NCBI GenBank assembly: GCA_020161015.1
Contig: JAIUOT010000057.1
Location: 1-64,000, forward strand
Source of the DNA: Actinomycetota bacterium
Lineage (GTDB): Bacteria; Actinomycetota; Actinomycetes; Propionibacteriales; Propionibacteriaceae
Reading direction: 5' to 3'
Length of the DNA stretch: 64,000 nt
Below are positions 27,341-36,417 of this stretch, in pieces. A program made the translations under genes and the position numbers. The notes below the pieces were generated by a model that was not told where the DNA came from, searched no databases, and worked only from the letters and a program-made list of their open reading frames with translations. Each line of letters begins with the position of its first letter. The stretch's first letter is position 1.

Positions 27341-28361
27341 CGCGGACCCAGTCCTCGAGCACCCGCGCCGCTGCGCCGGAGTCGATGGCGGCGAAGGCGC
27401 GCTCCAGCGGCGCGGCGAGTTGCGTGGCCAACGGCGTGCCGAGGTCCGGCCCGGCGAAGGCCAGCTGCGCGGCCGCGGAGTTCAGGGCGACGATGTCGCG
27501 CACGGGGCCCGGCGTCCCCGAGAGCACGTCGTGCACGACGGCGGCGTTGTGGGCCGGGTCGCCGCCGACGAGGTCGTCCCTGCCCGCCGGGGCCACGCCC
27601 AGCTCGGACGGGTCCAGGCGGGTGGTGGACACCTCGCCCCCACCGATCACCCACACCTGGGAGGGGCCCGTGGTGGTGAGCTCGTCGAGCCCGTCCTCAC
27701 CGTGGAACACCAGGCCCCGGTGCCCCCGACCGGCGATCACACCGGCCATGAGCGGCGCCATCCGCACGTCGGCCACGCCGACAGCGGAGGCGTGCGGGCG
27801 AGCCGGGTTGGCCAGCGGGCCGAGGAAGTTGAAGGCCGTCGGCACGCCGAGCTCGCGGCGGGCGGACGACGCGAAGCGCAGCGCCGGGTGGTACAGCGGG
27901 GCGAACAGGAACACGATGCCGGCCTCGGCCAGCACCCGTGCCTGGGCGGCCGGCGGCACGTCCAGCACCACGCCCAGCGCCTCCAGGCAGTCCGCCGTGC
28001 CGCTCGCGCTCGATGCGGCGCGGTTGCCGTGCTTGACCACGGGCACCCCGCAGGCGGCGGTCACGATCGCCGCCATGGTGGACACGTTCACGGTGTTCGC
28101 GCGGTCGCCCCCGGAGCCGACGACGTCGACCGCCTCCGCGTCGAGGTCGATCGGGGTGGCGCGGGCCAGCATGGCCTGGGCGAGGCCGGTCAGCTCGGAG
28201 ACGGTCTCACCCTTGGCGCGCAGCGCGATCGCGAAGCCGGCGATCTGCACGGGGGTGACGTCGCCGGCGAGCACCTGGTCCATCGCCCAGGAGGTGGCCT
28301 CGGGCTCGAGGTGGTTGCCGCGGACCAGGTCGGACAGCAGGCCCGCCCAGGTGAAGGTCAC
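27315..28361 (-). CDS. trpD: anthranilate phosphoribosyltransferase
   Basis: 348 residues. PRPP-binding VDVVGSGGDRANTVNVST, VVKHGNRAASSASGTADCLEALG and anthranilate-site FLFAPLYHPALRFASSARRELGVPTAFNFLGPLANPA are present. It catalyses the second step of tryptophan synthesis. GTG at 28361 overlaps the stop of the receiver-like gene (GTGA). No other trp gene is in the window; Rv2192c is likewise isolated beside ctaE. Confidence 0.95.
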   Translation of the reverse strand: MTFTWAGLLSDLVRGNHLEPEATSWAMDQVLAGDVTPVQIAGFAIALRAKGETVSELTGLAQAMLARATPIDLDAEAVDVVGSGGDRANTVNVSTMAAIVTAACGVPVVKHGNRAASSASGTADCLEALGVVLDVPPAAQARVLAEAGIVFLFAPLYHPALRFASSARRELGVPTAFNFLGPLANPARPHASAVGVADVRMAPLMAGVIAGRGHRGLVFHGEDGLDELTTTGPSQVWVIGGGEVSTTRLDPSELGVAPAGRDDLVGGDPAHNAAVVHDVLSGTPGPVRDIVALNSAAAQLAFAGPDLGTPLATQLAAPLERAFAAIDSGAAARVLEDWVRVTRAARPA

Positions 28362-28771
28362 GCGGTCGCCTTCTCCGCGAGCCGGGCACGCAGCAGGTCG
28401 GCGGCCGCCGCGGGCAGGCGCACAGGGTCGATCGGGTAGGGGGTGATGCCGTCGGCCTCCGACCAGGTGGCCAGCCAGGCGTCCGCCACGCGCGCGAGGA
28501 GCAGGAGCACCGGCGGGCAGTCGGCGATCTCGTTCTTGAGCTGGTGGCACAGCCCGATGCCGCCGGACGGCGTGGCCTCCGCGTCCAGGATCACCAGGTC
28601 GACGCCCCCGGCGTCCATGGTCTGGAGGACCACCGGCTGGGTGGCCACCTCGAACACGTCGAGCTCGGGCAGGTCGGCCGCGACCCGGCGTCCCAGCGCC
28701 AGGCGAACCTGCTCACGCGTGGTCCGGTCGTCGGAGTACACCAGCACCCGCGCGGTCGTCTGTTCGGTCAT
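28358..28771 (-). CDS. degenerate response-regulator receiver protein
   Basis: 137 residues, a stand-alone receiver-like fold. The acidic pair is at Asp14-Asp15 (VYSDDRTT) and a candidate phospho-acceptor Asp63 lies in LVILDAEATPSGGIG. The Thr/Ser after beta-4 and the Lys after beta-5 that true receivers need appear replaced (PVLLLLARVAD, ITPYPIDPVRL), so normal phosphotransfer is doubtful. It overlaps ctaG upstream and trpD downstream by 4 bases each and is thus part of a ctaG-receiver-trpD operon. No histidine kinase nearby. Confidence 0.78.
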   Translation of the reverse strand: MTEQTTARVLVYSDDRTTREQVRLALGRRVAADLPELDVFEVATQPVVLQTMDAGGVDLVILDAEATPSGGIGLCHQLKNEIADCPPVLLLLARVADAWLATWSEADGITPYPIDPVRLPAAAADLLRARLAEKATA

Positions 28772-29769
28772 CGATCTTCCTCATCCGGCGTCGCCGCCTC
28801 GCGTCCACCTGTGGCGTCATCGTAACCGGTCGAGGGCCCCGATCCGGCGGCCGCCCGCTGCGCAGCCAGGCGCTCCTCCCGGTCGAGTCGCCGGTCCTCG
28901 CGGGCCGCCTCGCGCCGGCTGTCGGCGTACCACTGGGCGAGGAACACCGCCATGATGATGCCCATCGTGAGGTCGCCGGTGGCCCACATGATCGCGCCCG
29001 CAAGGTACTGGTCGTCGATCGGTGCCGGTGGCCAGGCGCGGTTGAACGCCAGGTACCACTCCTCGGCGATCAGCCGGGGCGAGCCCATGATCGTCACGCC
29101 GAGGAACGCCTGTGCCGGCATGGTGAGGAACAGCAGCAGCATGCGCATCGGGTAGGGCAGGCGGTTCGGCATCGGGTCGTTGCCCAGCAGCGGGAAGAAG
29201 AACAGGCAGCCGACGGTGACCATGTAGACGTGCAGCAGGTCGTGCGCCCAGTCGACGTCGAGGGTGAAGCGGTAGAGCTCGGTCAGGTAGAGCGCGAACG
29301 GTGTCGTGATGAGCAGGGCCGTCGCCAGCGCCGGGTTGAACAGCACCTTCATCGGCCAGGAGTGCAGGACCCGCATCACGCGGCGACGCCCGTCCTTGCC
29401 GAGGTTGCGCAGCAGCAGGGTCACCGGCGCCCCGATCGCGAGGAAGACCGGAGTGATCATCGTCAGGATCATGTGCTGCACCATGTGCACGCTGAACAGC
29501 ACGGTGTCGTAGGCGCCGAGTGCGCTCATGCCGGCCACCGTCGCCGTCCCGATGCCGCCCACGCACCACGACCAGGTGCGCACCGCCGGCCACCGGACGC
29601 CCTGCGCGCGCAGCCGCCACACCCCCCACAGGTACAGCGCCAGCCCGAGGGTCGCGGGGACGGCGAACAGCCAGTCCCACTTCCACTCGGTGAGCAGGCG
29701 GAGCCAGGTCAGCGGCGGCGGCTGGTTGGTGGGGTCGGCATGCAGCGGCACGAGCCCGGCGAATCCCAT
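28768..29769 (-). CDS. ctaG: cytochrome c oxidase assembly protein, CtaG/CopC-D-like
   Basis: 333-residue membrane protein with about seven helices ([64 protein letters not shown]...). The conserved His-rich SVHMVQHM and [23 protein letters not shown] segments are typical of the caa3_CtaG family, implicated in copper delivery to CuB. The C-terminus is a charged cytosolic tail. ATG 29769 is 6 bases after GATAAT. Divergent from ctaE, which suits co-regulated oxidase biogenesis. Confidence 0.88.
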   Translation of the reverse strand: MGFAGLVPLHADPTNQPPPLTWLRLLTEWKWDWLFAVPATLGLALYLWGVWRLRAQGVRWPAVRTWSWCVGGIGTATVAGMSALGAYDTVLFSVHMVQHMILTMITPVFLAIGAPVTLLLRNLGKDGRRRVMRVLHSWPMKVLFNPALATALLITTPFALYLTELYRFTLDVDWAHDLLHVYMVTVGCLFFFPLLGNDPMPNRLPYPMRMLLLFLTMPAQAFLGVTIMGSPRLIAEEWYLAFNRAWPPAPIDDQYLAGAIMWATGDLTMGIIMAVFLAQWYADSRREAAREDRRLDREERLAAQRAAAGSGPSTGYDDATGGREAATPDEEDR

Positions 29770-29775
29770 GGGGCA

Positions 29776-29824
29776 ATTATCGATGGATCGGGTGGTGCCC
29801 ATTAAGGCAGCCGTTCGTCATAAT
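29776..29824. promoter_or_regulatory. divergent promoters ctaG / ctaE
   Basis: Minus-strand GATAAT (29781-29776) and plus-strand CATAAT (29819-29824), each 6 bases from its ATG and each 5 of 6 to TATAAT. No convincing -35 elements. Both look leaderless. Confidence 0.55.
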
Positions 29825-29830
29825 GGCGCA

Positions 29831-30562
29831 ATGGCCCACACCACACCGCTGAGCGCACCGACCGGCCTCCCCCACGGAGCCGTCCACGAGGTCGCGCCCA
29901 GCCGCTTGCAGGGCCTGCGCGGTCGCCCCGACGCACTGTCGGTGGGCGTCATCATCTGGCTCGCCAGCGAGCTCATGTTCTTCGCCGCCCTCTTCGGTGC
30001 GTACTTCTCGCTGCGCGAGACGACGACCGCGGCCGCGATCGCCGCCGGCACCACCCCGATGTGGGAGTGGGGGTCGAATCACCTACTCAACGACTGGTTC
30101 GGGATCAGCTTCCCGTGGTTCGCGACGATCAACACCACGATCCTGCTGCTGTCGTCGGTGACCTGCCAGCTCGGCGTGCACGCCGCGGAACGCGGTCAGG
30201 TGGGCCGTTCCGGCTCGCTGGCGCGGATCGGCGGCTGGGGCCTGCGGGAGTGGTACACGCTCACCTTCGTCATGGGCGCGGTGTTCATCGGCGGCCAGGC
30301 GTACGAGTACGCGACCCTCGTCAGCGAGGGCTTCACGCTCTCGGTGAATGCCTACACGTCGGCGTTCTTCCTCGCCACCGGCTTCCACGGCCTGCACGTG
30401 ATCGGCGGTTTGGTGGCATTTTTGCTTATGTTGGGACGGACTTATCTGTCCCGCCGGTTCACCCATGAACAGGCCGTCCACGCCATTGTTACCTCGTACT
30501 ACTGGCATTTCGTCGACGCGATCTGGGTCGTGCTCTTCGGCGTGCTCTACCTGCTGCGCTGA
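29831..30562 (+). CDS. ctaE: cytochrome aa3 oxidase subunit III
   Basis: 243 residues, five membrane helices ([82 protein letters not shown]). The glutamates and His of the family ([22 protein letters not shown]) are in place. First gene of ctaE-qcrC-qcrA-qcrB, the actinobacterial order that places an oxidase subunit with the bc1 genes and mirrors the III-IV supercomplex. Confidence 0.96.
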   Translation: MAHTTPLSAPTGLPHGAVHEVAPSRLQGLRGRPDALSVGVIIWLASELMFFAALFGAYFSLRETTTAAAIAAGTTPMWEWGSNHLLNDWFGISFPWFATINTTILLLSSVTCQLGVHAAERGQVGRSGSLARIGGWGLREWYTLTFVMGAVFIGGQAYEYATLVSEGFTLSVNAYTSAFFLATGFHGLHVIGGLVAFLLMLGRTYLSRRFTHEQAVHAIVTSYYWHFVDAIWVVLFGVLYLLR

Positions 30563-30583
30563 CTTCCCAAGGAGGAACCCCTG

Positions 30584-31420
30584 ATGAGATTCCTGACCCG
30601 CGGAGGTCGGTCGCCGAAACCCCGAGCATCGTTGCGCCGGCACCGCGCTGCGCGTCCCCTGTTGCTCGGCCTCAGCCTGCTCTTCGTCGGCACGCTCTAC
30701 GCCGCGCTCACCCCGGCAGCGCCGTCCTCCGCGGAGGGTGCCACCGACCAGCAGCTCGTCGCGCAGGGCAAGAACCTCTTCGCCGTGAACTGCGCCTCGT
30801 GCCACGGCCTCAACGCCGAGGGCCTCGCCCAGCAGGGGGCCCCGTCGCTGACCAACGTCGGCGCCGCCGCGGTCGACTTCCAGGTGCGCACCGGCCGCAT
30901 GCCGATGGCCAACCCTCTGGCCCAGGCCCCGCGCAAGGAGAACGTCTTCACCGACGACGAGATCGCGGCGCTGGCCGCCTACGTCGCCAGCCTCGGCGAC
31001 GGCCCCGGGATCCCCACCGAGGACCAGTACAACCCTGCCGGCCTGAGCCCGGAGGACGTCGCCCGCGGCGGTGAGCTGTTCCGCACCAACTGCTCCGCCT
31101 GCCACAACTTCAAGGGCGCCGGCGGTGCCCTGCCGAACGGTCTGGTCGCCCCGAGCCTGCAGGAGTCGACCCCCAAGGAGGTCTACGAGGCGCTGCGCAC
31201 CGGCCCCGGCCAGATGCCCGTGTTCGCCGCCGGCGCCGTCCCTGACGACGACGTCAAGTCGATCATCGGCTACCTCGAGCAGGTGAACGCGACGCCGTCG
31301 GCAGGCCTCACCCTCGGCGGCCTCGGCCCGGTGTCTGAGGGCTTCTGGGCATGGGTGGTCGGGATCGGTGGCCTCGTCCTGTTCGCCGTCTGGATCGCCT
31401 CCCGGGGAGCCCGCGCATGA
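30584..31420 (+). CDS. qcrC: di-haem cytochrome c of menaquinol:cytochrome c reductase
   Basis: 278 residues. N-terminal membrane anchor (RPLLLGLSLLFVGTLYAAL), two CxxCH haem sites (CASCH near residue 70, CSACH near 170) with downstream Met ligands, and a C-terminal helix (GFWAWVVGIGGLVLFAVWIA). The di-haem form replaces soluble cytochrome c and passes electrons directly to CtaC. ATG 30584 with AAGGAGGA. Overlaps qcrA (ATGA). Confidence 0.97.
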   Translation: MRFLTRGGRSPKPRASLRRHRAARPLLLGLSLLFVGTLYAALTPAAPSSAEGATDQQLVAQGKNLFAVNCASCHGLNAEGLAQQGAPSLTNVGAAAVDFQVRTGRMPMANPLAQAPRKENVFTDDEIAALAAYVASLGDGPGIPTEDQYNPAGLSPEDVARGGELFRTNCSACHNFKGAGGALPNGLVAPSLQESTPKEVYEALRTGPGQMPVFAAGAVPDDDVKSIIGYLEQVNATPSAGLTLGGLGPVSEGFWAWVVGIGGLVLFAVWIASRGARA

Positions 31421-32460
31421 ACGACCCGCAGACCGACCTCCCCGTGCCCGACCCCGGGCTGGAGGAGCACCCGCCGCGCTTCACCGACGTCGACGACGCC
31501 GCCGCGGACCGCGCCTACAAGCAGATCGTCGGCATGCTGGCCGCCGTCCCTGTGCTCGTGGTCGCGTTCCTCGTGGTCTACTTCGCCGTCCCCAGGGACG
31601 CGGAGCTCGTGCTGTTCGGCGCCAACCTGAAGATGCAGACCACCCTCCTCGGCCTGACCGCGGGGGTGGCGACGCTGCTGATCGGCATCTCCGCGATCCA
31701 CTGGGCGCGCATGCTGATGAGCGACGAGGAGATCGTCGGCGACCGGCACGGTGCCGCGTCCCCGCCCGAGGCGCGCGAGCGCGTGCTGACCGACCTGGAG
31801 ACCGGCATCGAGGCGTCCGGCATCCGCCGGCGCAAGCTGCTCGGCACCGGCATGGCCGGAGCGCTCGGCATGATGGCCCTTCCGGCCGTGGTGAGCCTGG
31901 CCGACATGGGCCCGTGGCCCACCGCGGAGCTGCGTGCCAAGACCATCGAGAAGACGATCTGGGCAGAGGGTGTCCACCTGGTCAACGACGTCACCTTCAC
32001 CCGGCTGAAGGCCACCGAACTGGTGGTCGGGCAGCTGGTGAACGCCCAGCCGGAGACGCTTCAGGAGTACCACGGGGCCGCGCTCCAGCAGCAGAAGGCG
32101 AAGGCGTCCATCATCGTCGTCAGGATGGACCCCAACAGCATCCGCATCCCCGAGTCGCGGCGGGACTGGCAGGTGGACGGGATCCTCTGCTACTCCAAGA
32201 TCTGCACGCACGTCGGCTGCCCGATCAGCCTGTGGGAGCAGCAGACGCACCACCTGCTCTGCCCGTGCCACCAGTCGACCTTCGACCTGGGCAACTCCGG
32301 CGTCGTGGTGTTCGGCCCGGCCGCCCGCGCGCTGCCGCAGCTGCCGATCACGACGGACGCGGAGGGGTACCTGGTGGCCAGGAGCGACTTCACCGTCCCG
32401 GTGGGGCCGAGCTACTTCGAACGGGACTCGTCGAAGGACTTCCAGGAGGGTGACCGCTGA
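31417..32460 (+). CDS. qcrA: Rieske iron-sulfur subunit
   Basis: 347 residues with three N-terminal membrane helices (about 38-56, 78-100, 140-165), then the Rieske domain: CTHVGC near 263 and CPCHQSTFD near 282 supply the two Cys and two His ligands of the 2Fe-2S cluster. An IRRRKLLGTG twin-arginine motif precedes the third helix, matching the dual Sec/Tat insertion shown for actinobacterial QcrA. ATG 31417 overlaps qcrC. Its TGA overlaps the qcrB ATG by one base. Confidence 0.96.
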   Translation: MNDPQTDLPVPDPGLEEHPPRFTDVDDAAADRAYKQIVGMLAAVPVLVVAFLVVYFAVPRDAELVLFGANLKMQTTLLGLTAGVATLLIGISAIHWARMLMSDEEIVGDRHGAASPPEARERVLTDLETGIEASGIRRRKLLGTGMAGALGMMALPAVVSLADMGPWPTAELRAKTIEKTIWAEGVHLVNDVTFTRLKATELVVGQLVNAQPETLQEYHGAALQQQKAKASIIVVRMDPNSIRIPESRRDWQVDGILCYSKICTHVGCPISLWEQQTHHLLCPCHQSTFDLGNSGVVVFGPAARALPQLPITTDAEGYLVARSDFTVPVGPSYFERDSSKDFQEGDR

Positions 32461-34166
32461 TGGCCAAGCCAGCAGAACTCAACCCCGACTCCCCCGCGCT
32501 GGAGGTCCGGACGCCGCCCAAGGACGCGGGACCCGGCAAGCTCGCCGGACCGGCCACCTGGGTCGACGACCGGATCGGCCTGGCGAAGCTCGCCGGCAAC
32601 ATCCGCAAGGTCTTCCCCGACCACTGGTCGTTCCTGCTCGGCGAGATCGCGCTGTACTCCTTCGTGATCCTGCTGTTGACCGGCGTCTTCCTGACCATCT
32701 GGTTCAAGCCCTCGATGGCCGAGGTGGAGTACGCCGGCACCTACGAGCTCATGCACGGCATCCCGATGTCGGAGGCGTTCGCGTCCACGCTGAGCATCAG
32801 CTTCGACATCCGCGGCGGCCTTCTGGTCCGCCAGATCCACCACTGGGCGGCGATGCTGTTCGTGGCGGCGATGACCGCGCACATGCTGCGCGTGTTCTTC
32901 ACCGGCGCGTTCCGCAAGCCGCGCGAGCTCAACTGGATCATCGGGATCGGCCTGTTCTCCATGGGCCTGGTCGAAGGCTTCGCCGGCTACTCGCTGCCTG
33001 ACGACCTGCTGTCGGGCACCGGCCTGCGGTTCGTGGACGGGCTCGTCCGCTCGATCCCGCTGATCGGCACCTGGGCGGAGTTCTTCATCTTCGGCGGCGA
33101 GTTCCCCGGAGAGCTGGTGATCCCGCGGCTGTACATGGTGCACATCCTGCTGATCCCCGGGCTGCTGCTCGGCCTGATCAGCGCGCACATGGCGCTGCTG
33201 GTCTACCACAAGCACACCCACTGGCCGGGCCCCGGGCGCACCAACCGGAACATCCAGGGCTACCCGTTCTTCCCGATCTACGTGGCGAAGGCCGGCGGCT
33301 TCTTCTTCATCGTGTTCGGCGTGACGATCCTCATGGGCGCGCTGATGCAGATCAACCCCGTGTGGCTGTACGGGCCGTACAACCCGTCGCAGGTGACCGC
33401 CGGCTCGCAGCCGGACTGGTACATGGGCTTCGTCGAGGGCGCGATCCGCATCATCCCGAACTGGGAGTGGCACATCCTGGGCACCACCTGGTCGTGGAAC
33501 ATCTTCCTTCCCGGCGTGGGGCTGATGGGCCTGCTGTTCACAGGGTTGGCGCTCTACCCGTTCATCGAGGCCTGGATCACCGGCGACACCTCCGAGCACC
33601 ACCTGCTGGATCGTCCGCGCAACGCGCCCGTCCGCACGGCCATCGGCGTGGCCGGGATGACCGCGTACGCGATGTTCTGGCTCTCGGGCGGCAACGACAT
33701 CATCGCCACGCAGTTCCACGTGTCGCTGAACGCGGTGACCTACTTCATGCGGGTCGCCGTCTTCGTCGCCCCGGTGATCGCGTTCATCGTCACCAAGCGC
33801 ATCTGCATCTCGTTGCAGCGCCAGGACGCCGAGCGTGTCCTGCACGGGTCGGAGTCCGGCGTGATCGTCCGCAGCCCCGACGGCGGCTTCTCCGAGGCGC
33901 ACGTGCCGATCACCCCGGGTGAGGCCTACTCGCTGACCCGGCACCCGCAGCCCAAGGCGCTGGTGCCGAACGGGAAGAAGGTCGGACGGCTGCGTCGCCG
34001 GCTCTCCGCGTGGTACGCCGACGGGCAGCTGCCCAAGCCGACGGCCGCCGAGATCGCCGGGGCGGCCCACCACGGTGCCATCGAGGCCGACCACGGCACC
34101 CCCGCGGTGGACGCCGGCCACGACGCGCCCGCCCTCGAGGGCAGCGACGCCGGGGACGCACGCTGA
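32460..34166 (+). CDS. qcrB: cytochrome b subunit of menaquinol:cytochrome c reductase
   Basis: 568 residues. Haem-ligand His pairs are in RQIHHWAAMLFVAAMTAHMLRVFF and RLYMVHILLIPGLLLGLISAHMALLVYHKH. The Qo-site loop reads GSQPDWYMGF where mitochondrial cytochrome b has PEW, a variation seen in actinobacteria. Eight or more helices, then a long cytosolic tail of about 130 residues rich in His/Ala/Asp at the end, typical of actinobacterial QcrB. The protein is the target of Q203-type inhibitors in mycobacteria. Last obligatory gene of the ctaE-qcrCAB operon; a GNAT gene begins in its stop codon. Confidence 0.96.
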   Translation: MAKPAELNPDSPALEVRTPPKDAGPGKLAGPATWVDDRIGLAKLAGNIRKVFPDHWSFLLGEIALYSFVILLLTGVFLTIWFKPSMAEVEYAGTYELMHGIPMSEAFASTLSISFDIRGGLLVRQIHHWAAMLFVAAMTAHMLRVFFTGAFRKPRELNWIIGIGLFSMGLVEGFAGYSLPDDLLSGTGLRFVDGLVRSIPLIGTWAEFFIFGGEFPGELVIPRLYMVHILLIPGLLLGLISAHMALLVYHKHTHWPGPGRTNRNIQGYPFFPIYVAKAGGFFFIVFGVTILMGALMQINPVWLYGPYNPSQVTAGSQPDWYMGFVEGAIRIIPNWEWHILGTTWSWNIFLPGVGLMGLLFTGLALYPFIEAWITGDTSEHHLLDRPRNAPVRTAIGVAGMTAYAMFWLSGGNDIIATQFHVSLNAVTYFMRVAVFVAPVIAFIVTKRICISLQRQDAERVLHGSESGVIVRSPDGGFSEAHVPITPGEAYSLTRHPQPKALVPNGKKVGRLRRRLSAWYADGQLPKPTAAEIAGAAHHGAIEADHGTPAVDAGHDAPALEGSDAGDAR

Positions 34167-34699
34167 GCCCCGTCGTCGAGGTCGCGCGCGCCGGGTCGAC
34201 GCTGCCGTCGCCGCAGGAGGTCGAGCAGCTGTACGCGCTCGCGTCCGCCCGGGGGCCGCTGGCCGAGCCGGTCGAGGTCGCGGAGCTCTACGCGACGCTG
34301 TACGACCTCACGCTGGACCGGCCCGACCTGGTGGCGGTCACGGCCCGCGAGGTCGGCGAACTCGTCGGCTTCGCGTACGGGCACGCGTGGCGCTGGAGCG
34401 AGCAGACCGACGAGTGGTCGGCCGACCTGGCCGGGCGCCTCGGTGACGACGCGTCGGGCCTGGACGGGTCGTTCGCGGTCCAGTTGCTGGCCGTGCACCC
34501 GTCCTTCACCCGCAACGGGCTGGGCTTTGAACTGCTGAAACGCCTGATGATCGCGTCCGCGTCGGCCGTCCACTGGCTGGCGACCAGCGACCTGGACACC
34601 CCTGCGCGACGGCTGTACCGACGCATGGGCTACCGTCCGCTCGGGTACGGGCCCGAGACGCCCAGCGGAAGCCCGGGGCTGGTGCTGATCCACGGCTGA
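34163..34699 (+). CDS. GNAT N-acetyltransferase, probable CTG start
   Basis: 178 residues if started at the CTG overlapping the qcrB stop (CTGA). The acetyl-CoA fold is visible: ELVGFAYGHAWRW (beta-4 region), FAVQLLAVHPSFTRNGLGFELLKRLM (V/L-x-V-x-P, then a R/NxxGxG-like pyrophosphate loop reading TRNGLG) and SDLDTPARRLYRRMGYRPLGYG. No ATG, GTG or TTG lies near the expected N-terminus; the nearest upstream GTG (34010) would overlap qcrB by 157 bases with an Arg-rich tail. Substrate unknown. Translational coupling with qcrB is likely. Confidence 0.72.
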   Translation: MSPVVEVARAGSTLPSPQEVEQLYALASARGPLAEPVEVAELYATLYDLTLDRPDLVAVTAREVGELVGFAYGHAWRWSEQTDEWSADLAGRLGDDASGLDGSFAVQLLAVHPSFTRNGLGFELLKRLMIASASAVHWLATSDLDTPARRLYRRMGYRPLGYGPETPSGSPGLVLIHG

Positions 34700-36178
<1,479 letters not shown>

Positions 36179-36222
36179 GACGCGCTCCCGTCCGCACGCT
36201 GCCCGCGAGCACGCTCACCTGA

Positions 36223-36250
36223 GGCTGGCCCGCCCACTTGAGGGCCAGCC
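36223..36250 (+). terminator. hairpin downstream of guaB1
   Basis: GGCTGGCCC (36223-36231) pairs with GGGCCAGCC (36242-36250), 9 bp and a 10-base loop, 45 bases after the guaB1 stop. It reuses the first copy of the GGGCCAGC repeat family. Confidence 0.45.
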
Positions 36251-36329
36251 CTCCCACTCGAGGGCCAGCCTTCGCGTCGAGGGCCAGCACCGGTGTGCGG
36301 GCCCTCGGCCGTAACGCTGGCCCTCGACG
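36233..36329. repeat. GAGGGCCAGC repeats, three direct and one inverted
   Basis: Near-identical units CCCACTTGAGGGCCAGCC (36233-36250), CCCACTCGAGGGCCAGCC (36253-36270) and GTCGAGGGCCAGC (36276-36288), spaced 20 and 19 bases. An inverted copy GCTGGCCCTCGACG (36316-36329) is an exact 14-base complement of 36275-36288, with a 27-base loop. Confidence 0.8.
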
Positions 36330-36334
36330 ACGGA

Positions 36335-36382
36335 GCCGGGCGGACGTGTTCAGCCGGGCGGACGCGTCCAGCCGAGCGGATG
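36335..36382. repeat. 18-base tandem repeat, 2.6 copies
   Basis: GCCGGGCGGACGTGTTCA (36335-36352), GCCGGGCGGACGCGTCCA (36353-36370) and a diverged partial copy GCCGAGCGGATG (36371-36382), between guaB1 and the channel gene. Confidence 0.75.
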
Positions 36383-36417
36383 CCCCGTGGACGTGCCGTG
36401 TGGACGCGCCGGGCGGC

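Noticed and set aside
34010..34699. GTG 34010 as the start of the GNAT gene
   Set aside because: It would overlap qcrB by 157 bases and add an Arg-rich segment with no similarity to acetyltransferases.
36233..36382. CRISPR array
   Set aside because: Repeats are short, spacing is nearly zero to 20 bases without unique spacers of constant length, copies diverge, and no cas genes are present.
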